Assembly (NCBI RefSeq): GCF_036417845.1
Contig: NC_089980.1
Coordinates: 42,716,501-42,780,500 of the forward strand
Direction of reading: 5' to 3'
DNA length: 64,000 nucleotides
Origin: Apteryx mantelli
Taxonomy: Eukaryota; Chordata; Aves; Apterygiformes; Apterygidae
In this document: in pieces, positions 1 to 10,960 of the stretch
Position numbering within the stretch: the first letter of the stretch is position 1
How the letters are laid out: each line of letters begins with the position of its first letter
Made by a program: the position numbers and the translations under genes
Notes under the pieces: model-generated
The model's database searches: none
What the model was told of the DNA's origin: nothing
What the model saw: only the letters and a program-made list of their open reading frames with translations

Positions 1-2724
1 AGGTTAGAAAATACTGTGCCAAACCACAGATCTCCTTTGCTTTGAACATCAGGGAAGATCCATGTGTTTATCTGTATATGTTAAGGTAGGGAGATTCAAA
101 GAGATCTACAGTTTTTAGCATATTGTTCAGCTGACAAGCATATTGTTGCAGTAAGTAGGCATGATAAAAAGCTGAAATGGAGACTGCAATGACATAGGAA
201 AAGATATCAGAGAACATACAAAGTGGCACCCAAGTAGGTGTGTCCTGGGACTTTACTTACCATGGGACTTCACCTGACATTGTGATCAGATATCTTCTGC
301 TTTGGTGACTGGATCATGCTGAGGTATATATAAGTTTTCATCATTTACTAGGTTAGATTTGTTTTGCTGCCATGGCCACATCAACTTGCACTGTATACAT
401 CTCTTTCTATTGTGTAGGTATACAAATCTCTGGGCTGCTCATCTTGCCCACAAACATGATCCTTGCTTTCATCACCAGTGGATTCCTAGAGAAATGTGCA
501 GCCGTTTCCTAGAGAGAGCTGCATTCAGAGTTGAGGATGGTGAGGGCTTTGTGTCATAGATGTATTTGTCTTACATAAAAGACTGTTATTACTTCTGAAG
601 GTAATTTGCAATCACGTCGTCCTTTCCACAGAGTGTAATCATCATCAACAAAATATTTTTCTTGTTGTTTTTATATATAAATGACCAGATTCTGCCTAAC
701 TTTGGCTGCCCTTTGAGGGCTAGAGTAAAAATGTTTTTCGAAGTACTAAATGTGCAAATAAATCAGGGAAGGAAAGTTGCAATATTACGGCCCTGCATGA
801 CTCTCTAATGACTAGCAGAATTTCCTGATGTTTGTGTGTAGGGAAGCATTTACTTCAGGAACAGCATTAACATTTTAAGATCATACTTTACTGCATTCTA
901 CATTATTTCCCTTCAGCTAGAGCTACCACCTCCTGAGCTCAGACACTGTAACAGATGGTGTGAATAGGCCAAATGCACTTCAATGTGCTCAGGAGAGTCC
1001 TCTTGAACCACTGCTGAAGATGGTTCAAGCTAAGTCTGGCTGACTGCACTGCAACATACTAAGAATGCTCATGTGGTCTGTGAACGTGACTCACTTGGGA
1101 AGCAGTAACTCCTTAAATCATTTCAGTTTGTTCCACAAAGGCATGTTTCTCTCTACCCTTATGAATATGGATGCTGCATATTTGTAAGGGTAGAACAAAT
1201 GCAGAGCCTCAGGGCTCTGCAGTGATCCTCTCCCCTGGAGTTCCCTATGTAGCTCTGCACTTTTTCATGTATGCCCTCTTTCTGAGGATACAATCTGACA
1301 CATTAGAAAATCCTGATCCCCTGAAATCAATGGAAGTTTTACTGCTTTCCTCAAAGGTTCTGACATGACCACTAAGGCCTTCTCATTATCTATTGCATTC
1401 AGTTATAATTTATTATATAATGCCACTGTTCTAGCATCTCCTCTGTCATGAGGTTTGCACCTCCTGACTTGCGTGTTTACTTTAACATCCCAATTTATTT
1501 TTTGATCTTTTGAGGGCACCCTGTCCACCACACTTATGTCTTCACTCTATCCTTTTATAATGTGCATGTCCAACAAAACCTGGAGATGTATGGAATGAGA
1601 ATTGTGCATGGGTTTTGTCCACCTTGGCTTTTAGTCTGTGTTAGCATGCTTGACCTAAGTACTCTAAATGAAATAAAATGCTTTTCAGTTTCATTTTTAT
1701 TAAACTACAGGGTGCTACAATAAAAGATTAATGGTTTTAGCTGGCGTGCTGACAGGCAGAGAGGGGTCATTACTGCCCTCTTGTTCCAGACAGAATTCCA
1801 TTCCTTAAAGCTAGGGTACACTCCTTAGGCCTAATGACAAGTTGACGTATAATTTGTTTTCTTGGCAGCAGTAATAGTCGAGATGGAAACTTACTTGTAT
1901 TGTACAGCAGATCTTTTGTTTCTTTCATTTTTATGTAGTTAAAAAGTTTAAACATGTTTTCTTGGGAATCTTAAACTACTCATTCATTCTAGAAATAGAA
2001 ACTGTTGTAATACTAGTAGGTAACTTTACATTTCCTTTCACTGCTGAATAGAACCCAGTTCATATAACCCGCGGTGGAAAGACTGTTTTGCATTTCTCGG
2101 TATAAGAACTAGCCATGTTATAGGATAGGGAAATCCTGTGTTGTTTTCTTAGGCTGAATTAGGGTGAATTCTCTTGAAGTTCTCCTTCACCCTGAAAAAA
2201 TTCTCAAAGACAGTTTCAGGCTATTTCCTTTATTTATACTAATTGTCTGAATTTACTGCTTATCAAAGTTAATTTCTTCTTCAGAATATGTCTTTTACTC
2301 TCCTTTCTGTTATTCTATTTCCGTCCACCAGCACAGCTACTGTTTTATCTTCTTCTTGCAACAACTTTGCTATTCTAGTCTTACTTGTCTTTGTAGCCCA
2401 AAAGGGCAGGTTTAATGCATTTAGTTTTATGCCAAAGGTAAACATTTAAAATGGACTGGCAAAATCATTTTTATTCATATTTAAAATAAATATTCCAGTC
2501 TTTACTGTAAAATTCAACTCAATTCAAGTCACTAAAGTTATTTTGATCTCTCTTATACTAAATAAAGCCTAAAAGGAATTTGAATCCACATTTCCAGAGG
2601 AAAAAAACACTAGTACAGGGCCCCATTTCACTACTTACCTCTTCAAAAATAGCTTTTATTCTAATTAAAAGTTGCTTCTTTTGACCTCATGATCATTGCT
2701 TATATGTGGTCATTTCTCTTCTAG
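1..2724 (+). other. KIF6: KIF6 intron (upstream part), no exon recognised
   Basis: AT-rich non-coding sequence lying 5' of the first recognisable KIF6 exon. The downstream exon begins with the last two bases of a split codon, so at least one more upstream KIF6 exon must exist, probably to the left of the window. The open frames here are short and show no kinesin or coiled-coil similarity that I recognise. I see no long repeat. Confidence 0.6.
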
Positions 2725-2809
2725 CTGTTGCCAGTCCTTCTGAAGAGCTAAATAAGTTTGATCCAGTAGAAGAGAAGCTTCGAGCACAAATTGAAGAAGA
2801 GAAAAAAAG
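2725..2809 (+). CDS. KIF6: KIF6 internal exon A (C-terminal half, coiled-coil region)
   Basis: An 85-nt exon between acceptor CTTCTAG and donor AAAAAG|GTATTA. It begins with two bases of a split codon and ends with two bases of the next one. It encodes a run containing ELNKFDPVEEKLRAQIEEEK, rich in Glu/Lys and predicted helical, followed by Lys and a split codon completed in the next exon. KIF6 is a microtubule plus-end-type kinesin of the kinesin-9 family. The motor domain lies upstream and outside this window; this part belongs to the C-terminal stalk. Assignment rests on frame continuity into the next exon, which I recognise clearly as KIF6. Confidence 0.8.
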
Positions 2810-3806
2810 GTATTACTTCTGATTCAACCCACCCTTCAGAAGATAAATTACACCAATAGTGTATTCTGATTAGAATTTTGCACACACAGCTATCCTCAGG
2901 GTTTTCTTTGACATTTCAAAAGATGTCAGCTTTGTGGTTCACTAATATATTTTTTGTATTTGTATATGCTGTTGGTTTATTTGTCTGTAAGATACCACAG
3001 TACATAAGCAGGGAAATTATATGTTTGGGCTAATGGTCAAAAATAAATAAAAATAGGTTAATGTCCCCCTTGAGGATTAGCGTTAGAAACTTGTTCTTTA
3101 GTTCTAAATGTATTGTGAGCCCAGTCAGTTGTTTCAGATGTAATGTCCTGCTTTCCTTGACCTAAAGAAAACCTTTAGGCTCTACAGGGCAGACTAAGTA
3201 TAAATAATATGCAGAGTCTGCATTGCATAACCAATCGTTCTGTTTGCTCTAATGCAACAGTAGCCAGGATGATAAAAGAAAATACATGCAATGATATCAA
3301 GTAATTTGCTAGCATTTATTTTAGCTCTAATCTGTGAGGAAACTTCTGGCTGCTTCATGCTATTGGTAAATCTCCAACCGTACATTAGACAAGAGGCCTG
3401 GTTAATGAAGCTTTGACTGAAAGGGGAATAAATACATAGCTTCTAACTGAATCCAGGCTCTGGATACCAGCTGTTTATTAACAGTATCATACTGAGAAAT
3501 CAAAAGAAATAATAGACATATTTGACTGAGCCTGTACTTTAATTGTTAGTCAGTATCAGTCCCACTTGAACTTCACTAATTCTTCAGTGAAATGAAAGTT
3601 TTTCAGGATGAATTTCTTGTACCTGCAGCCCCATGAAAGCTCTAATAAAATATGGGATGTCTCTTCTTCCCACCACCCTTCCCCCACAAACTCTGTTTAT
3701 TACATATTGTTTTGCAGTTTAAATTTGTAACTATTCTAGGGAGAATAAGGCTTTGTTCAGAGATATGCTGGAAGACCTGTAATATACTTTCTTCTTCTCA
3801 TATTAG

Positions 3807-3942
3807 TTATAAAACAATGTTCAATCGCTTGAAAGGGTTGAAGGTAGAGATTGAGCACCTGCAGCTTCTCATGGAAAAAGCCAAGGTGAAGCTGCAAAAG
3901 GACTTTGAACTCTGGTGGTCTGAAGAGGCAACAAAACTACAG
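3807..3942 (+). CDS. KIF6: KIF6 internal exon B (conserved stalk segment)
   Basis: A 136-nt exon with acceptor CATATTAG and donor CTACAG|GTATAA. It completes the codon split in exon A and ends exactly on a codon boundary (phase 0). The translation includes KTMFNRLKGLKVEIEHLQLL followed by an acidic/basic helix and the residues DFELWWSEEATKLQ. I recognise this as the well-conserved KIF6 stalk segment, and it is the main reason the gene can be named. The leucine spacing suggests a coiled coil. Phase-0 exit means it can be joined to either of two downstream phase-0 acceptors (5201 or 5576). Confidence 0.9.
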
Positions 3943-5200
3943 GTATAAAATTGCTTTGTATTTTTTCCTTTTCATGCAAATGTTAACAACTTCAATTGTT
4001 GCTTAAAGAAGCAGATAATTGGTTAGACAGAAAGGAAGCTAAAAGGTGGGATCTGGGGCCTGATTCTTCTTTATTCATTCAAGTGTAAATCAGACACAGC
4101 TAATGTGAATTACGCTTGTATGAAGCTAATACAAGTGAAACAAAACTTTTGTTTTCTACTCTGTTTTTGGTTTTGACTTCCTCCCAGACAACTTGAACAA
4201 AAGTCAAGAATTTTCCTAAAAATGCCGCAGAGTCTGAAAGAACATAAAATGAATAGGGGAGACTTGGGGAAGAGCGTCTTTCTTACTGCTAGCAAAATTC
4301 CAATTTCATCAGGTTTATGCTGTGTTTGAGTATATTAGAAGATGGCAGTCATGGCTGTAGTATGGGCAAAACCCGACAAGCATAATTGGCTTTTAGTTTT
4401 CTGTGGTTGCAATGACTTCTGTAACCTTTTATAATTCCTAAGCTCCCAGAGGGCCACTGACTCTCAGGACAGTGTGCATCCCCTAGCGCTCTAGCTGAGT
4501 CTGACAGCTAGCATCATTGGCTATTTAGGAACCCAGCAGAAACAGAGTATTCTAATTTAATGACTTGTATAAAAACAAACTAAAGAGATATTTTAAACAG
4601 TGTATATGAAGTTCATAACACAGTGAGACAGGCTGAAAGATGTGCAGTTTCATAAACACAGGCAACAGTACTAGAGGTTCTAGAGGGGAAACAACTGAAA
4701 CAAGTCAGCTTTCTTATGAGCTCCCCTTCTGATACATTTGTATGATGTCGAGGCAGTGACACGGCATGTCACTGCACAGCACTACAATGAAAGGCACATC
4801 AGCCTAAATGAAAAAGTGTTGAGTGCAGTCCATCCATATCATATATTATTAACTGGAACAGAAGATTTCCTTCTCTGGGAAAAATTACTGTAAACAAAAA
4901 CAGAAGTGTGCAGCTGATTTTTTGTCTAATGAGTATAAATTTTAACTGTAGTTTTAATAAAATGGTCTAAAATAGATACCAAACTTAACATGAGGAGCTT
5001 AGTTATCCGTAAAACACCATCTAACTAGCTTAACTTCAAGTTATCATTGCAAAATACTTTCATATTAAAATCCTTAACCATATAGGTGGCAAAGAGGATA
5101 TGTTTTAGTGACCTTGCTGTCTACAAATTTAGAATTTTCAAAACTCTGCAAGTAATATCCTTGGATCCACGGGAGCATATTTTTCTCTGTCCCTTGGCAG
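3943..5200 (+). other. KIF6: KIF6 intron
   Basis: Intronic sequence with no recognised exon. At about 4050-4110 there is a stretch (GGGCCTGATTC followed by GTGTAAATCAG) resembling old palindromic interspersed repeats common in sauropsid genomes. That identification is tentative. Confidence 0.6.
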
Positions 5201-5353
5201 GAGGGGTCCAGGATTCAGCTTCTCATGATTCATCAGCAGAAGATAAAAAATCTTGAAAAAATAATTGGGATTGATTTCTTGGATCATGACCTATCTATAC
5301 ATCTGAGCTCCCTAAGAAACTCAAATCAGCCAACACGTGTTGTTACATATTAA
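5201..5353 (+). CDS. KIF6: candidate alternative 3'-terminal exon of KIF6
   Basis: A strong acceptor (pyrimidine run, then TTGGCAG at 5194-5200) is followed by 50 open codons and a TAA at 5351-5353, in the phase 0 needed to follow exon B. The translation starts EGSRIQLLMIHQQKIKNLEK, which looks like a continuing helical or coiled-coil segment, then runs through a hydrophobic/acidic stretch to a C-terminal VVTY. Joining exon B to this exon would skip the serine-rich tail and the usual FIKAR-type C-terminus. I do not recognise an orthologue of this peptide, and I saw no AATAAA just downstream. It may be chance: 50 open codons are not rare. Treat it as a hypothesis. Confidence 0.35.
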   Translation, partial: EGSRIQLLMIHQQKIKNLEKIIGIDFLDHDLSIHLSSLRNSNQPTRVVTY

Positions 5354-5575
5354 AAACATGAAACCTGAGCTTAGAAATACTTAAACCAATCCTAAACACT
5401 TTTCTCTTTGTTCAGAAGTGTGTGTCCAAGTGAAGAAAATACTGTATGATACAGACTCTGTGTTTTTTGAGTGAGTCATTGACTACCTTGTTATTGCTGA
5501 GATCTGTAGGCCAGTATTAAATGCTCTAAAAAAGTTCTATGCTATATAATTTGTTTTTCAATCTAAACCCAGCAG

Positions 5576-5661
5576 GAAAAGCCAGAGTTGGTTAATACAT
5601 CAAATACTGCAGCAGTTTATCCCCAGTTTATCAAATCCTTGCAACATCTATCTACTAACAG
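5576..5661 (+). CDS. KIF6: KIF6 internal exon C (tail)
   Basis: An 86-nt exon that enters in phase 0 and leaves with two bases of a serine codon (ACTAACAG|GTAAAA). Residues include EKPELVNTSN and FIKSLQHLSTN, a polar, low-complexity tail similar in character and position to the segment that follows the WW..EEAT.LQ block in mammalian KIF6. The acceptor is a tandem CAGCAG at 5570-5575, so a form with one extra glutamine (start 5573) is equally possible by sequence. The exon-intron phases fit both neighbours, which supports it as real. Confidence 0.75.
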
Positions 5662-6298
5662 GTAAAATACTCATTTTTTTCTTCCTTACTTACTTGTAAG
5701 TAGGCGCAGTTTTATTAAATCTGCAGTACACCAGAATGCTTTTGCAAGCTTCACACTCAAATACTGCATTTTCAGTTACAAGAAAAATGATTGTGTAGAA
5801 AATGAATTTTTATCATTCACTTATTGTGCAGCTGTATTGAAGGTAGCTTATTGTAACTCGGTCTTTTTGACATGTCATATTGGGGCCCTAGGGACTCCAT
5901 GACAGATAACTAATAAAAGCAAGCTTGTTATCTGTGGATTTTGCTATACGAGGAGACTGTACCTCCACTGGAATATATTTAGGGGGCTGCAAATCAAAAA
6001 AAGATTTAAAACTGATGTAATGTATAGCCTAGATTTGCTGTTGAAAAATGTCCCGGTGCTACATTTATACAGCATATTATGCCACAATGACGTTATGTTT
6101 GATATTGTAAAACACTGGTGCACCCCCTATAGTAGAAAAATGTAAAGCACGTCTTGTTCATTTCATCATCAGTCACTTCTGATTTCAAAACCTCTAATTT
6201 AAATTTGCACTAATAGGTCTTTCATAGCCCTGTAAAGTGCAGCAAAATAATACCAAAATATGCAGGTTTCCATGTTCAGTGACAATAAATGGAAATGG

Positions 6299-6391
6299 TC
6301 CCTCTCCCTCTCTCTCTCCCCACTTTCTGTTTCTCTCTCTTCCTCCCTCCCTCTCTCTTTCTCTCATCCCTACTTCTCTCTCTCCCTCTCA
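6299..6391. repeat. CT-rich low-complexity tract
   Basis: About 90 nt that are almost entirely C and T on the + strand, mostly CTCTCT and CCCT blocks broken by short AT interruptions. It lies inside a KIF6 intron, sense to the transcript. It gives rise to a meaningless Ser/Pro/Leu-rich open frame. Confidence 0.85.
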
Positions 6392-8228
6392 ATATTCAGT
6401 TAACCCTTTCCTGATGAGTGGCTTTACCTACTATTTTATAACAATACTATGCTTAAAAGTTTGGGGGGGTTTCTGCAGCAAGCAAAATATATCCAACATG
6501 CCATTAAATGATGAATATTATGATTTGCTTAAAACTGTAAAATACATTCTAGTTTTTACCACAGCCTTTCAGGTAGCTATGATAAATGCTCTACAATCGG
6601 TGCAGAGAGAGAATGAAAAACATAATCCTCTAATGATATCTAAGAAGACACTTCCAGATGTCTAGAACTGATGAATCCCAACTTTAGTCTTCTCTGCTTT
6701 GATTCTTATTCTGTGTGTTCTCTAAAGACTTAGGCACACATTCACTGCAAAAGGCTGACATGGTTTAAGACCTAATTTCAGCTGTTTGTTTCTAGTTTTA
6801 TGCTGAACATAACTACTATCACAGGAAAGCTGATGAAACAGAACATGAGAAGATTTTAATGTACTTCAGTGCAATCAATTAGTTCAAACAACCCATGACT
6901 GTCACTTGAGCTACCCTCCTTAACTTCATACAGAATTAAACAAGGGAGCAATTACACAACCTCTTTGCCCCGTTGTTCTTGGGAACAGTAATTTCTAGTT
7001 GGTGTGCTGATGAATAGCTTAGGACAGTGATATCTTCTGTAGTTTAAGCTAGAACCAAAAAGAACACATGATAATGCCCAAGGGCTTTTCAGAGCAATGG
7101 GAGACTGTCTTGCAACACTGGTGATTCCTTGCTTTTTTTTCCACAGCTCAGAAGCAAAAATGCATAATCGGTTCCTGTAGGCTTTTCTTTTAAACTTTTC
7201 TTCAAATGTCTTTACCATTTGTGTTTATCAGAGGACAGGTCTCAGGAAAGTGTATCTAGTTTGAATAGAACATGGGAAGGTGTGTGGTTGCTTTAAGTTC
7301 CTGAGATTATTTCACAGCCCTGGACTGCCTCACATGATCTCTTGGAGAAACTCACGTGTTCATAATAAACAGTTCTATCACATCTGACTAATGGACATCT
7401 TGAATGAGGTTGACTGAATGATCCTTATATGCATATCATAGACCCAGAACATTCACCTTCCTGAACTGAAATTGTAGAGGGAGTCAGAATGAATACAGTT
7501 TTGCTCTCCCATATCTAATATCATCTCTATCAGTATTTGTGCAATGGTTTTTTGAAGTCAACTGTTCTTTCCATCTTATAGTTACAGAGAGTAGATCTTA
7601 TTTTATGTAAAGCAGTTTAAACATATTTTACACAGGTACATTTCCAGAGTGATGTATATGGAATTAGAAACACTATTTCTACTCTTTGTGAGGGGCAACT
7701 GCAGGCTTAACATCCCACTGTGCATGAAAATTTATTCTTCCCCCTACTTGAGGCAATAGCATGTTAGAGTAAAAGTTTCCAATTTCACAGACTGTAAAAG
7801 TATAAAACAGTAGAATGTTCATTTCCCAAGGATTTTCTTGAACCAAGTGGACACAGGAATTTTACTTATTAATTCTCTTGATTGTGAAGGATGAGTCTTA
7901 GCTACAATTTCTCCTCACTGTTACGTAGTCCCAAGACACAAATGGCCCTTTGTTTCTAATTCACCTAGAAATCAACAGTCTCTTTCTGTAAACTGATATT
8001 GCCATCTTCACCCATCAGAATAAATGGTCACAAAAGCAGAAATGGACTTAAATTATATACCACATAATGTGGTGTAAATAAAATCTATTTCCAAGGAGGA
8101 ATTCAGTTCACAGATGTGTTCAGGGGACATAAGATCTAAAACTTTGTGGGCTGCATGTCAGAAATCTAAGACTGCTGCTGACAGAATAAGTATGCAGTAA
8201 AACCATTCAGACAAATTCCTTAGTGTGA

Positions 8229-8271
8229 ATGGATATAAATACAGACTTCACAATGGATATAAATACAGACT
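8229..8271. repeat. short direct repeat, 24-bp period
   Basis: The 19-mer ATGGATATAAATACAGACT occurs at 8229-8247 and again at 8253-8271, i.e. nearly two tandem copies of a 24-bp unit. It is intronic, and no function is evident. Confidence 0.85.
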
Positions 8272-10856
8272 CAATAAATTGAGTAATAAATCTCAGCACA
8301 TCAACGATGCAGATATATTCCATAATATTTATTGAGATTTATATATTTGTTTGAACAAAATCTTTTGACCACCTTGTAATGCACAATTTATGTGCATTAT
8401 TATTGTTTGACACACCTTAGTCACATTACTAGAGATAATTAAGTCTTGGGAGGGGAATGCGATAGCCTTATATTATATTTTATATTAAGTCAATTTATAA
8501 CTAAAATAACAGGGAAGGGAAGCTTGGTAATCCTTGTGAGGCTTAAGAAGGATACGCACACATAAAAGGTGCTCGATTTATGGCCAAACATGTCTGTTTT
8601 TCAATTGAAAAAAAATTGGCTGAATTGTTAAGTGCCAAAATGAGTCTGTGTTATAAGGGAGTGAAAAAGAGTGCATTTCTGCCTTTGCTAATAAGGTTTG
8701 AAAGCTATAGGCTTGTTCCTACTACCATTGAAGTAAGCAGCAAAACTTGATTGATTTCAGTGAACACAGTGCTGAAGGAAAGGGCAACCAAAGGGTTATC
8801 AGTGAGTTCAGCATGAGGTCTTCCTCTGCATAAGAAAGGTATTTGTTGAACAGGCTAATCACATTATCAAATCTGATATACTAAAATAGCTGAAACCGGT
8901 AGTTTGTGTAATGTAGATGCTTACAGACTCATGTTCATTAACCTATTGAACAGATTCAATGGTTTCCCGATTATATATAATCTTTGCATATGTCTTTCAT
9001 CTGAAGGTTGTAGAAATAGTAAATCTCATCTGTTCAGAACACATTAATTGCAATGAAGAAGAACTGTACAAAGCTGAGAAAGAATGACCCATCTCTGTAT
9101 TTCAGACTGAAAAGGGTCTTATCGGGGTAATCCCAGAGGCACAGTACAAAGAGAAAGGAAGAGGAATGTAAAATAATCAACAAGAAATTATTTTATTCAA
9201 AAAGAACACCTGATAAAATTCCTCAAGTGTGAAAAAGAATGCACTGCTTGTCCATATTTTGTCTACCATAAAGGTGCGGTGTTAACTGCAACATATTTCC
9301 ATCTCTTGGTGGTATTCTGTCAAGTCTGCAAAAAGTCTTAAAATGTATGTCAGGCTCAGCATTCCATGTCTGTTCCACTCCAAAATTCAAGTACGGTGTT
9401 TTGTTCATCCTCATACATTCTTCTCGTGCATTGACAAGAAGTTTATCAGATCCTTGTCTGTTCAGGTTACTTCTCTAACTAAATGTCTAGCTTCACTAGT
9501 GTTGAACTGTTCTTGTATTCTCCTTGAATCAAGAAATTGTTGGATACTTATTCAAACCTTCTTCAAAATTTTTGATTTCTTTCTTTCTCTCAGAAGGAAT
9601 CCATTCATTTTTAATTCAATCAGATCTTTGTCTGTTAACCTTACTCATTCCCTTTTACTGAATCTCATTTGTCCTATTCCAGCAAGCCCTACAGCATGTT
9701 TGATCTCAGACTTCTTGGCTGTCCAGCTTCTTTTTCAAAATCCTCCTTGGAGATTCCCTTGGAGATAATCTCAGATAACTCTTCGTGCTCTCTGATGACT
9801 TTTGGCATCAGTTGTTTTAACATTTATTGTCCTGAAGTATAAAATTCACACGCTATATTAGTGCTATGTGAAACAAAGGAAACATTTACTTTTTTTTTGC
9901 AGCATTTTCCATCTTGATCATTTTTCATTCATGCCAGTTTTCTGAAGTGTTCTGTGATGATGAAATATAACCTGGGAATAACATGTTTGATTAATGGCAT
10001 TTCAAAGGTTTTCACATTAGTGTCTGTTGGCAACAATTTAGCTTGAACAATTCATCTAAAAATTTGCAAATGAGGCCAAATTTGATTTTGTAACCAAATA
10101 CAAAAATGTCAGATTTTAAGCAGCTTGAATCTTGCTAAATATATTTTGTCTGCCTTTACACAGAACATCTGTTCCCTTCACTTCCAAGGCACAGATGACT
10201 GGAGAACTGCAGCTGAGGGTTTTTTTGTAGTTTTTTTAACAATGCAGAGTTTGCATATCTTCAGATTTTACACTTTCCATTCTTTTCCCATTCTTCTTTT
10301 TCATTGCTGCACTGGCAAATCAAGTGTTCCTACTGCAACACCCACCTTCTTTCCAGCTCCTAAGACCATGTGCTAGAAGGAACTGAGCAGCCCATGGGCT
10401 TGCCAAATCCAGCTATTGGATCTCCACAGCAAGGGAGGCACTGCAGCAATGACATGTAGGTCCCTCTTGCTGTCGCCCCATGCCTGAACCAGGAAATATA
10501 CCCCCAACAGGTGACCCAAAACAAAGCAAGTCACTCAGTGGGTGAAAATTCAGGTACTAAGTTAAAAAAGAATTGAGAATTCTGAGGTTGACTAACTATC
10601 TGTAACCTTAAGAAAAAGCAGAAACTACAGAGAAGATATCAGAAAGCAGGAGTTTGAGACTGCTTGAAGAACTCAACCCAAGAAAAATTCAGATATATTC
10701 AAAATGAAAAATGGTCTTTATACATTGTCAAAAGAACCTGAGCAATTTTAGAGCTTAGGAGATAGATAGAGAAAAGGCGATAGAACTTTTATACCTATGT
10801 CTGTCCAAGTCCAAAAGTATGATCTGAAAGTGCCCATTTACACCTTACAGAAGTGT

Positions 10857-10960
10857 TGGTTGGAAGGCACCTTTAGAGATCTCTAGGCCAACCTCCTGCT
10901 TGAAGCAGGATTATCATCACACTAAATCAGGTCAGTTATGGTTTTGTCTGGCTTCGTCTA
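10857..10960 (-). mobile_element. CR1 LINE 3'-end fragment
   Basis: Reads TTGGTTGGAAGGCACCTTTA, then a 'gatctctaggccaacctcctgcttgaagcagg' type run, which is the reverse complement of the 3' end of avian CR1 elements. It is short and diverged, with the 5' part missing. It sits in the KIF6 intron, antisense to the gene. Confidence 0.7.

Noticed and set aside
6237-6665. 142-codon open frame including a Ser/Pro/Leu-rich stretch
   Set aside because: Its first half is the CT-rich tract. Only the last 30 codons after a possible acceptor deserve a note, given as a separate low-interest finding.
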